NCBI GenBank assembly: GCA_016927185.1 | Contig: JAFGND010000006.1 | Coordinates: 36,675-100,674, forward strand | DNA: 64,000 nt | Direction: 5' to 3' | From: Candidatus Coatesiibacteriota bacterium | GTDB lineage: Bacteria; JAFGND01 | Program-made: the position numbers and the translations under genes | Notes under the pieces: model-generated | What the model was told of the DNA's origin: nothing | Database searches by the model: none | Seen by the model: the letters and a program-made list of their open reading frames with translations, nothing else | Part shown: positions 27,714-35,904 of the stretch, piece by piece | Layout: the number at the start of each line of letters is the position of its first letter | Position numbering within the stretch: position 1 is the first letter of the stretch

Positions 27714-28577
27714 TTATCTCATTATGACAATTTTCTTAGTGTCAGCAATCTGATTATCTATTTCAAGCATTATGAAGTACAATCCTGCTGGAAATCTGCT
27801 ACTATTCAGGGTAAAATTCCTGTACCCGCTCTTATTTGCAAAACCGCTATACAAGAAAGTCTTTCTGCCTGTCATATCAACTGCAGTAAGTTTCACTTTT
27901 TTGCTGACATACTGCTCTGGAATATAATAGTCAATTCTTGCAGTTGTTCGAACTGGAACTGGATAAATTTCCAGTAAAGGTTTTGCAGGCTTGAAATAAG
28001 CAGAAGTTTTTTCATTATTGAAACCAGTGCTTTTTACAATTATTGCCCTTATCATCCATTCACCGCTTGAGTATGCTCTCCAGCCTCTTGATTTTTGATA
28101 CCAGTAAGAATGACCATCATTGCCTTGATCTACTCCTATGTATGGTGAATCTGGGGTATCCTGATCCCATTTCAGTACTAGCCAGAACTTGCTTCTGGAG
28201 CGGAATTCTGTCTTTGTAGTATCAAACTTCGCTTCATACCAAGCTGGAGTATCCGATCTATCTGGTATATTCATGGTTACACTCATTATATCAGTACTGT
28301 CAGGCAGACCATCTTTGTCTTTTCTCACTGCAGCATAACAAACAGTTCTTTCTGAGTTCTTCCCCCTGAGATAGAAAATAGCACTTTTAAGAAAATAAGT
28401 ATAATCAGGCATCTCGAATTGAATTGCCATCATGTTTTCGTCCCATTCAGAAGGATTAACTGTTGTCCATCTTTCTGCACTTCCATCATCATATTTAAGG
28501 GTATCCGGTCTTGCATATGCATTAATAGAGCTGACATTCATCAAGAATGCAAGCATAATGTTTGCCATCAGTAGCAT
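27714..28577 (-). CDS. Secreted protein with C-terminal sorting-type domain
   Basis: A 287-residue protein with an AAGGAGG ribosome site and a signal peptide ending near INAYA. The main domain (about 25-170) begins TLKYDDGSAERWTTV and contains MAIQFEMPDYTYFLKSAIF and FWLVLKWDQDTPDSPYIGVD, a beta-sandwich type seen in secreted proteins of FCB-group bacteria. From about residue 200 there is a C-terminal domain, LLEIYPVPVRTTARIDYYI to GLYFIMLEIDNQIADTKKI, resembling type 9-like sorting domains but with YPVPV in place of YPNPF. No enzymatic residues are apparent. Confidence 0.75.
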   Translation of the reverse strand: MLLMANIMLAFLMNVSSINAYARPDTLKYDDGSAERWTTVNPSEWDENMMAIQFEMPDYTYFLKSAIFYLRGKNSERTVCYAAVRKDKDGLPDSTDIMSVTMNIPDRSDTPAWYEAKFDTTKTEFRSRSKFWLVLKWDQDTPDSPYIGVDQGNDGHSYWYQKSRGWRAYSSGEWMIRAIIVKSTGFNNEKTSAYFKPAKPLLEIYPVPVRTTARIDYYIPEQYVSKKVKLTAVDMTGRKTFLYSGFANKSGYRNFTLNSSRFPAGLYFIMLEIDNQIADTKKIVIMR

Positions 28578-28849
28578 TGTTTCCTCCTTGTTTAATAAAC
28601 TGAAACTAGAAAAATGCTTTTATTAGTCAAGCTTCTATAAAGTATTCCTGCTTTTTTCACCATCTTTCCTCATGAACATATTTGATGCCAGTTATCAATG
28701 CTTTCAGATATAATATCACAATTTCTATAATTACTTGTCTAACAATAAATCAAGCGAATTTATTGATTTTCTTGTAACTGGTGAATCCTCAGTCTTGCAT
28801 ATGCTTGACACAAATATACCCTTTCAAGTCCCTTACTCAAGAAAACTTC

Positions 28850-29866
28850 ATGAAAATTGGAATTATAGGAATGCCTGGCAGTGGCAAAACCACTCTCTTT
28901 CAAGCGTTGACTGGACGGAAAATCCAAATGGCAACCAGAAAATCATATTCAATTGGTCAGGTAAAAGTACCGGACTCAAGACTTGAAAAACTTATTAATC
29001 TATATAAGCCCAAGAAAAGCACCTTTGCAGAAATAGTTTTTCTTGATTTCAATGAAGATGCAAAAGATTTTTTCAATCCACAGGTAATTGCACAAATAAA
29101 AGATTCTGATGCTCTGGTAGCAGTCCTGAGAGATTTCGCAAATCCACTTGCAGGTCAAGAAAAAGATCCAGTAAAAGAATGGCAAATATTGCAAAGTGAA
29201 TTCATGTTATCAGACCTGGAGATAATCGAAAGGAAGATTGAAAAGCTTCAGAAAGAAAGCAAAGCAGAATACAAGAAACTTACTGGTTTATTTGAAGACC
29301 TTAAAAGCTGTCTTGAGCAGCAGAAACCTCTCAGCGAGTTGAATTTGACAGAGGATCAAATCAATGATGTCAGTGGTTTCCGTTTCCTTACCCTTCTCCC
29401 TGTAATCAATGTCATAAATATTGAGGAAGAGAATATAAGGAACAAGAAAAGCTACTCGTTAAATGAAAAATATATAGAAATATGTGCAAAAATAGAGGCT
29501 GATATATCAGAGATGGAGCCTGAAGAAAGAAATGATTTCCTGAAAGAACTTGATATTGATGAACCTGCTGTAGATAAGTTTATAAAAGTGTGTTATGAAA
29601 AACTCAATCTGATAAGTTTCTTTACGGTTGGTCCAGAAGAAGTAAAAGCATGGACTATAAGAAAAGGAACAAATACTCTTGATGCTGCAGGAAAAATCCA
29701 CTCTGACATCAAGAGAGGCTTCATAAAAGCAGAGGTAATGAACTGGGAGGACATGATACAGTATGGTTCAGAGAGTGCATTAAAGGAAGCAGGAAAACTG
29801 AAGCTTGAAGGAAAGAATTATATAATTGAAGATGGAGAAATAGTGCATTACAGATTTAATGTGTAA
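28850..29866 (+). CDS. YchF/OLA1-like P-loop ATPase/GTPase
   Basis: A 338-residue Obg-related NTPase started at the ATG at 28850, where the family N-terminus MKIGIIGMPGSGKTTLFQAL begins; the open frame extends to 28781 without support. The P-loop GMPGSGKTT differs from the usual GLPNVGKST of YchF, and the G4 region (PVINVINIEEE) is also divergent. A coiled-coil helical insertion (about 110-160) and a C-terminal TGS-like DUF933 domain (KGTNTLDAAGKIHSDIKRGFI) complete the YchF layout. No clear ribosome site precedes the start. The 3' end overlaps the opposing ankyrin gene by 11 bases. Probably a ribosome-associated factor. Confidence 0.82.
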   Translation: MKIGIIGMPGSGKTTLFQALTGRKIQMATRKSYSIGQVKVPDSRLEKLINLYKPKKSTFAEIVFLDFNEDAKDFFNPQVIAQIKDSDALVAVLRDFANPLAGQEKDPVKEWQILQSEFMLSDLEIIERKIEKLQKESKAEYKKLTGLFEDLKSCLEQQKPLSELNLTEDQINDVSGFRFLTLLPVINVINIEEENIRNKKSYSLNEKYIEICAKIEADISEMEPEERNDFLKELDIDEPAVDKFIKVCYEKLNLISFFTVGPEEVKAWTIRKGTNTLDAAGKIHSDIKRGFIKAEVMNWEDMIQYGSESALKEAGKLKLEGKNYIIEDGEIVHYRFNV

Positions 29867-30932
29867 TGCTGTTTTCCTCTTCCTGCTCCATTTCAATATC
29901 AACACTAAGCTTGACTGGCTTTACTAACTCCTTAGCTCCTTTATTCTTGAGCATTTCGGAAATCACCCTGTTTTTATATGCTTGAGCTAATGAGAGTGCT
30001 GTAAAGTTGTCCTTGCTTACAATATTCACCTTGGCTCCTTTTGAAAGCAGAATTTCGACACATGTTTGATAATTATTATATGCAGATTTCATCAAGACAG
30101 TCCAGCCATATTTATCTTTTTCATTGAAATCTGCCCCTTTTCTAAGAAGCAAAGTAAATATATCTATATGCGAGACAGAATAATACAGTGCATTTCTTCC
30201 ATCCATGTCCTTCTCGTTTATCTTTGCACCCTTCTCAATTAAAGCCAATGTGATATCCTTGTGTCCAGCAAATGAAGAATACATCAAAGGTATCCACTTA
30301 TAATTATCCTTGTGGTTTATATTCGCACCTTTTTCAAGAAGTACCTCAACAACCTTATCACTGCCATAGAAAGAAGCCCAGCTCAATGCTGATCTTCCCC
30401 ATTCATCAACAGCATCTATCCTGGCGCCATGTTTCAGCAAAATTCCTGCCCCTTTTTCATCATTATTTGTAGCAGCGAAAATAAGTGGAGTTCTTCCTCC
30501 AACCATATATTTATCATTCACTTTCGGTGTTGTCTTATTTACATCAGCTCCCTTGCTTATCAAATATTCAAGTATCAATGGATTTTGACTGTCAAGTGAC
30601 ATCATCAGTGGATTTCTGCCCCATGAGTCGCTTGCGTTTATATCAGCTCCCTTCTCAACAAGATACTGAACTATCTTCAATTTCCCATAATTCACTGCCA
30701 GCATGAGAAAAGTTATTCCGTATTTAGTCCTGCCATTGACGTCTTTTCCGTCTTCCACCAGCTTCACAACCGACGAATAGTCATCTTTCTGAATTGCTTC
30801 TTCCAGCGTCAAATCAGGTTTTGTTTTCCATAAATCCACACTTACAGGTTCTTTTGCCATTACATCATCCCCATAAAAATGGAATATAATTGCAAATAAC
30901 AGCAGCATACTCATTATTCTAAAGAACTTCAT
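29856..30932 (-). CDS. Secreted ankyrin-repeat protein (paralogue B)
   Basis: A 358-residue protein with a hydrophobic N-terminus and a cleavage-type DDVMAKE near residue 25, so it is probably exported. About nine ankyrin repeats follow (for example WGRNPLMMSLDSQNPLILEYL and YGWTVLMKSAYNNY), with a loop insertion after the third and a shortened seventh repeat. It ends with a Glu-rich tail. Each repeat aligns with the same repeat in the gene just upstream, including the insertion, so the pair arose by tandem duplication. Ankyrin repeats mediate protein-protein contact; the partner is unknown. Confidence 0.85.
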   Translation of the reverse strand: MKFFRIMSMLLLFAIIFHFYGDDVMAKEPVSVDLWKTKPDLTLEEAIQKDDYSSVVKLVEDGKDVNGRTKYGITFLMLAVNYGKLKIVQYLVEKGADINASDSWGRNPLMMSLDSQNPLILEYLISKGADVNKTTPKVNDKYMVGGRTPLIFAATNNDEKGAGILLKHGARIDAVDEWGRSALSWASFYGSDKVVEVLLEKGANINHKDNYKWIPLMYSSFAGHKDITLALIEKGAKINEKDMDGRNALYYSVSHIDIFTLLLRKGADFNEKDKYGWTVLMKSAYNNYQTCVEILLSKGAKVNIVSKDNFTALSLAQAYKNRVISEMLKNKGAKELVKPVKLSVDIEMEQEEENSITH

Positions 30933-30956
30933 ATAACTATTCCTTTCATGGTTTTA

Positions 30957-32024
30957 TTATTCAGAAGTATCTGGTGGAGAATTTTCTATTTCTTCAGTCA
31001 ACTTTCTTGCTGGAACAAGCTCTTTTGCCCCTTTCTTCTTCAGCATTTCAATGATATCTTTGTAACCATATGCCTGAGCCAGAGAAAGAGCCGTGAAATT
31101 ATTTTTGCTGATGACGTTTACATCAGCTCCTCTTGCAAGCAGCATTTCAGTGCAAGTTCTCTTGTCATTGAAAGCAGCTCTCATTAAAATGGTCCATCCA
31201 TGTATATCCTTTTTGCTTACACTGGCTCCCTTCTTCAGAAGCATTCTGAAAATATCTATATTACCTATAATTGCATAATTCAATGCTGTTCTTCCGCAGA
31301 TGTCCTGCTCATCAATTTTTGCACCTTTTTCGATAAGCATGTCAGCAATGTACTTGTTTCCTGCATAAGAGGCATACATCAATGGAGTCCATTTGTATTT
31401 GTCTTTATGATTAATATCAGCACCCTTGGAAATAAGATAATCAAGTACCAAGATACTGTTATCAAGCGCTGCCCAGCTTAAGGGTGATCTTCCCCATTCA
31501 TCTTTCACATTTATTTTTGCCCCTTTTTCCACCAAAATCATGATTGCTTTCAAATTATTGTATTGTGCAGCAAATATCACTGGTGTTTTCCCTCCAATTA
31601 CATAAGAATCTTCACCAGTAGGAGTAGATTTTTCTATGTCTGCTCCTTTGCTTATCAGATACTCAAGAATTGATGTATCTTCATACCACAAAGTATTTAT
31701 AATTGGAGTTCTTCCCCATTTATCTGCCTTGTTAACATCTGCTCCTTTTTCAATGAGAAGCTTTACAATTTCAATATCCCTGTAATTAACTGAAACCATG
31801 AGAAAAGTTGAGCCATAAGTTGTAGCCCCATTAACATCTGCACCTTCTTCAATGCACTGCAATGCAGCTGCATAATCTTTCTTAATAATAGCTTTTTCAA
31901 GCAGTTTATTCAAATCAGCTTTTGACAGATTGGAAGAAGACCCTTTTTTCTCTAAAGTGACTTGTGTAGCACTTAAAAAACAAGATACTATAAGTATCAA
32001 ACTGATTACAAGAAAGTATTTCAT
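30957..32024 (-). CDS. Secreted ankyrin-repeat protein (paralogue A)
   Basis: A 355-residue protein started at the ATG at 32024, eight bases after GGAG, giving a clean signal peptide (MKYFLVISLILIVSCFLSAT). The Cys in IVSCFLSA is not followed by a typical lipobox acceptor context, so lipidation is uncertain. Nine ankyrin repeats follow (WGRTPIINTLWYEDTSILEYL, CGRTALNYAIIGNIDIFRML), ending KKKGAKELVPARKL and an acidic tail. It precedes its paralogue by 24 bases and both share the loop insertion after repeat three. Likely periplasmic or surface scaffold. Confidence 0.85.
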   Translation of the reverse strand: MKYFLVISLILIVSCFLSATQVTLEKKGSSSNLSKADLNKLLEKAIIKKDYAAALQCIEEGADVNGATTYGSTFLMVSVNYRDIEIVKLLIEKGADVNKADKWGRTPIINTLWYEDTSILEYLISKGADIEKSTPTGEDSYVIGGKTPVIFAAQYNNLKAIMILVEKGAKINVKDEWGRSPLSWAALDNSILVLDYLISKGADINHKDKYKWTPLMYASYAGNKYIADMLIEKGAKIDEQDICGRTALNYAIIGNIDIFRMLLKKGASVSKKDIHGWTILMRAAFNDKRTCTEMLLARGADVNVISKNNFTALSLAQAYGYKDIIEMLKKKGAKELVPARKLTEEIENSPPDTSE

Positions 32025-32148
32025 CTTCATATCTCCTTTATGAAAACAGCTTTTATTCAACAAATCCTGCTCAATAATTGCTTATGAATGCATCACTTTG
32101 TCAAGATAATAATTCATGAAAAGAAATCCTGTTCTATTGATTGTTGTT

Positions 32149-34293
32149 TTATTCAATATCCTCTTTATTACTTTTCATAATATTCAGCAAAACAGGTAAT
32201 TCTATTGTTTTGATACATACTCCAGATTTATGAGCAGTTTCAATATTTATCTGCATTTCATATAAACCTTCAGAAGCAGCTTCAGATAATTTCAGATGAT
32301 GGACAAAACAATGGGATGCGGATATTTTCTGAATGGTTACTGGACTGATTCCCTTGTTGAAATAGAAGCTCCAGTCCTGAATAACATATTTATCTTTCAG
32401 GAGACTTATCTTAAGCTTGGATTGAGGATCAACTCGCTTTTGTAAATCCCAGGAAGTAATCAGTTCAATAACAGAATCAGGTAAAATCCTGATTGAATAA
32501 CCAGTAAGTTTGGCTTCACCGAAATCATAATCAGTTTCTTTAATACTGCATTTGTCTTTCTTCTTGAATAAGATATTCAGCTGCTCTTCATTTACATGCG
32601 AGTCATTTTTATAAGAAAAATCGTATATGAAATATTCAGCACCTGTAGCAGTTTTTCCTTGTTTGGTAATTTCCTTGTTTTCAATTATCTTGTTAAAAAT
32701 CTCAGAATCTATCTCTTTAAAATCCCCAGAATATATCAGATATCGGATTTTATCTTTAAATATATTCTTGTTATTCATTTCTCCATTCAAGGAATAAACT
32801 GTGAAATCATCTTGATAAAGAAGATTAACATGAAGACCATCTGCTGCATTTGGAATAAGATTTATAATATGGAATTTTTGTCTTCCTCCCAGAATTAAAT
32901 CAGCTCCTTCCATATTTTCTGGTGTTTTTGCCATATCAGGAGCAAGTTCTACAATATACTTGAAACCCTCTTCCTTATATCTTTTTATCTCATCTTTATT
33001 TGGGAATCTATTAATTCTCTCCCCGCATCTGTCTGCATGATATAGAAATATGGGAGGTCCACCATCAATGGATATTGGTCTGTCTAATAAAAGTATGGAG
33101 CCAGATGTATATGATGTCTTGAACAAATTTGCGAGTAAATGAAGATTCCCGTAAGGTTTGGTTTTAGGTAAAGGGACATAATGGCACCAAATGAAAAACA
33201 AGATAAAAGTGGCTAATAATATACATCTTAAGACCTTTTTATTGTTGAATGCAACAAAACCTGTAAGAGACAATAGAAGAAGTGAGATATAAATATACTG
33301 GTAGTGATAATAGTCATGGATTTGTGCTGCTCCTCCCAGTATTGCTGCAAGTATCAATTGGGATAGTAAAAGTACTCCGAATGCTCTTATCTGCTTTTTC
33401 AATAAGGAAAGAATCAAGCATGCTATTATGACAGGTAAAAACCAGACTGGATAAATCTGATGGAAAATTATTTTACCTAGTTTGCTCCAGAATTCACTGC
33501 TTTTCAATAAATCCAGACTGATCCACCTATTTATCTTTGTATCCCATAAATGCATTGTAACATGCTGCTTGCTAAGATAGTACGCATATATATGCCAGAG
33601 GCTTACAGGGATTGCGGATAAGAGGGAAACCAAGCTTTTGTATCTCAATTTATTCCATAACAAGACGACAGGAAATACAATTAGGGGTAATGCAGTTGTC
33701 TTGGATAGAAAAGCAAAAGAAGAGAAAAGAATTGAACCTATAAGATATGCTTTTTCAGAGTTTTTATTATATTGACAGGCAAACCATATGGCAATTATTG
33801 AAAAGGAGATTGCAAAAGATTCTGGCATGAATGATACATCATAATAAATAACAACAGGATGAAGTGCAAGTCCATATAAAACAAACAGGGCAGAATAATA
33901 TCCTGTAATCCTTCTTGATAAATCCAGTGCAAATATAAGTCCAATCAAAGCTGCAATAAAACTTGCAATTCTTCCTGTTCTTGATGAAAACGAAAAAAAC
34001 TTGCCTGCTATTGCAACAGTATATGGATACAAGGGTGATTCCATCTCCACAATTTGGGGTGTTGCTCCTGCAGTATTTATCATGGGTTTCAGTGGATTCA
34101 TTCCGTATCTTGTGAAATTCCTTGCTATTGTTGCTGTATCGCATTGCCTGAAAGCATGAAGTCCATATAATTCTTCATTCATGAAAGATATTCTTGGTTT
34201 TACCCAAAAGATAAAACCTGGAATGAAAAGTATTACTGCAATTATGTATCTGTGTTTTTTAATCAAACCAGCAATATAATTAAGTTCATTCAA
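32149..34293 (-). CDS. Membrane glycosyltransferase, GT39/ArnT-like
   Basis: A 714-residue polytopic protein with about ten hydrophobic helices in the first 400 residues and a soluble C-terminal part of about 300. The first periplasmic loop, EELYGLHAFRQCDTATIARNF, has the acidic and Arg residues typical of the catalytic loop of dolichyl/undecaprenyl-phosphate sugar transferases (GT39/GT83), and later MESPLYPYTVAIAGK and SFLSKTTALPLIVF fit the same group. It would transfer a sugar from a polyprenyl-phosphate donor on the periplasmic face. No ribosome site is clear. The acceptor is unknown. Confidence 0.72.
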   Translation of the reverse strand: MNELNYIAGLIKKHRYIIAVILFIPGFIFWVKPRISFMNEELYGLHAFRQCDTATIARNFTRYGMNPLKPMINTAGATPQIVEMESPLYPYTVAIAGKFFSFSSRTGRIASFIAALIGLIFALDLSRRITGYYSALFVLYGLALHPVVIYYDVSFMPESFAISFSIIAIWFACQYNKNSEKAYLIGSILFSSFAFLSKTTALPLIVFPVVLLWNKLRYKSLVSLLSAIPVSLWHIYAYYLSKQHVTMHLWDTKINRWISLDLLKSSEFWSKLGKIIFHQIYPVWFLPVIIACLILSLLKKQIRAFGVLLLSQLILAAILGGAAQIHDYYHYQYIYISLLLLSLTGFVAFNNKKVLRCILLATFILFFIWCHYVPLPKTKPYGNLHLLANLFKTSYTSGSILLLDRPISIDGGPPIFLYHADRCGERINRFPNKDEIKRYKEEGFKYIVELAPDMAKTPENMEGADLILGGRQKFHIINLIPNAADGLHVNLLYQDDFTVYSLNGEMNNKNIFKDKIRYLIYSGDFKEIDSEIFNKIIENKEITKQGKTATGAEYFIYDFSYKNDSHVNEEQLNILFKKKDKCSIKETDYDFGEAKLTGYSIRILPDSVIELITSWDLQKRVDPQSKLKISLLKDKYVIQDWSFYFNKGISPVTIQKISASHCFVHHLKLSEAASEGLYEMQINIETAHKSGVCIKTIELPVLLNIMKSNKEDIE

Positions 34294-34459
34294 ATGATCA
34301 ATCCTGCTTCTTAAAATACTTCTCTTGATGTTAAGAGAATGCTATGTCTTTGTCCCTTCTGTTAGGGGGATTTATCTTCTTATTGATTTATTATCAAATC
34401 ATCAATTCTCAATAAATATCAAGAAGATAGAATGCTTTCTTGTCAAGAGAAACATTTGC

Positions 34460-34488
34460 TTGACAAAATTATACCTGGTATATATAAT
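34460..34488 (+). promoter_or_regulatory. Consensus sigma-70 promoter
   Basis: A perfect TTGACA at 34460-34465 and a perfect TATAAT at 34483-34488 are separated by 17 bases. Transcription would start near 34495, upstream of the AAAGGGAG ribosome site and the ATG at 34524 of the Tat-exported DUF362 gene. It is the best promoter in the window. Confidence 0.85.
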
Positions 34489-34523
34489 ACAGACTTCAAA
34501 CCTTTATGAAAGGGAGAAAAATA

Positions 34524-35879
34524 ATGAAAAACAAGAAATTATCAAGAAGAGATTTCCTTCAGGCTTCAGCTTTGGGAATTTCTGCCCTGGCAGGATCTTC
34601 AATACTGTTTTCAAAACGGCTTGAAGCTTTCAGCAAAATTTCACTAGCAAAGGGCAAATTACCTGCAGGAAATACAATGCCGGGAAAGATAAGAATTTGC
34701 ACAGATCCAAACATTTCCTCTGATTATAATGGAGATATAAACAAGGAACTTGTCCAGAACGCTTTTGATCAATGCATGAGAGCTCTCATTCCAGGGAGAA
34801 CACCTGAACAAGTTCTGGAATACCTGATGCCAAATCTGAAAACCAATACAAAAATCGTTTTCAAGATAAATCTTTTCTCACAATGTGATACAAGATGGGA
34901 GGTAGCAAGAGCATTAGTATACAGGCTTTCAAGATGCCTTAACAATACTTATGACGTAAGTAATATAATAATTTGTGATAATCATATTCCTTTCGAACAT
35001 GGATATTATGAGTCTGAATTCACATTTAATGGCAGAACTCCAACTCTTGCTGGAAATAATGGTGGAGAATCGAATGTCTTCCCATTACCAGATTATACAG
35101 ATACTTTCTCACTTGGACAGTTTTTTGTAGATGCAGAATATATTTTCAATCTACCTGTAATAAAGGATCACAGTCAATACGCAATTACCGGAAGCCTGAA
35201 AAATCATTTTGGATCATGTAATCCCCCGGGAATATGCGGCTCAAACAACCCATATACCAATATCTTATATCTGAATGCAGACAGTCATATCAAACCCAAG
35301 ACTGTTCTCATAGTTGCTGACATGATAAGAGGTGTCTGGGATGGAGGACCTGGAGCTGCCCCTCAGAGATGGAATACATTTGAAAATCATACTCCAAACA
35401 GCATCATGGTTTCAACTGATCCAGTCACTAGTGACTACTGGTACAGATATTATATAAACAGGGAGAGAACAGAAAGAGGTTATAGCGAACAACAGGATCA
35501 ATACATTGAAGAAGCGAGTCAATCACCATGGGAGCTTGGTATAAGTGATCCTGGCCAGATGGATATGGAAGGAGTTGATCCAAACGGTTTTGAAGAAAAA
35601 AGATCTGCAAAGATAATCCCTGAGAAAATCCAGATGCTTTCAAATCAACCAAATCCATTCACACATCAAACTGAAGTAAGATTTATACTCAAGGAAGCAG
35701 GTGACGTAGAAATAAATATCTTCGATATAAGAGGAAGACTAATTTTGAAATCAAAAAAGAAATTTAATACAGGATATAACGGTTTTTTGTGGAAACCCAA
35801 AGGAATCCATCCTGGAATATATACCGTTGAGCTAAAGCATAAATATTTTTCATTAGTAAGATTAATTACTAAATTGTAA
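34524..35879 (+). CDS. Tat-exported DUF362 protein with C-terminal sorting-type domain
   Basis: A 451-residue protein started at 34524, behind AAAGGGAG; the upstream in-frame ATG at 34506 overlaps that site. The N-terminus KKLSRRDFLQASALGISALAG is a twin-arginine signal. The body matches DUF362 proteins: TNTKIVFKINLF, the IIICDNHIPFEHGYY block, NLPVIKDHSQYAITGSLKNHFG, and SIMVSTDPVTSDYW. From about residue 370 a C-terminal domain reads QPNPFTHQTEVRFILKEAG and GRLILKSKKKF, a sorting or FlgD-type ending. Tat export implies folding, perhaps with a cofactor, before crossing the membrane. DUF362 function is unclear. Confidence 0.88.
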   Translation: MKNKKLSRRDFLQASALGISALAGSSILFSKRLEAFSKISLAKGKLPAGNTMPGKIRICTDPNISSDYNGDINKELVQNAFDQCMRALIPGRTPEQVLEYLMPNLKTNTKIVFKINLFSQCDTRWEVARALVYRLSRCLNNTYDVSNIIICDNHIPFEHGYYESEFTFNGRTPTLAGNNGGESNVFPLPDYTDTFSLGQFFVDAEYIFNLPVIKDHSQYAITGSLKNHFGSCNPPGICGSNNPYTNILYLNADSHIKPKTVLIVADMIRGVWDGGPGAAPQRWNTFENHTPNSIMVSTDPVTSDYWYRYYINRERTERGYSEQQDQYIEEASQSPWELGISDPGQMDMEGVDPNGFEEKRSAKIIPEKIQMLSNQPNPFTHQTEVRFILKEAGDVEINIFDIRGRLILKSKKKFNTGYNGFLWKPKGIHPGIYTVELKHKYFSLVRLITKL

Positions 35880-35904
35880 TTATTAGAAATAAAGTGAATA
35901 CAAT

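Noticed and set aside
29856-32024. Ankyrin genes as host-interaction effectors of a symbiont or pathogen
   Set aside because: Only domain type and signal peptide support it; no secretion system for effectors or host-adaptation signs are visible in the window.
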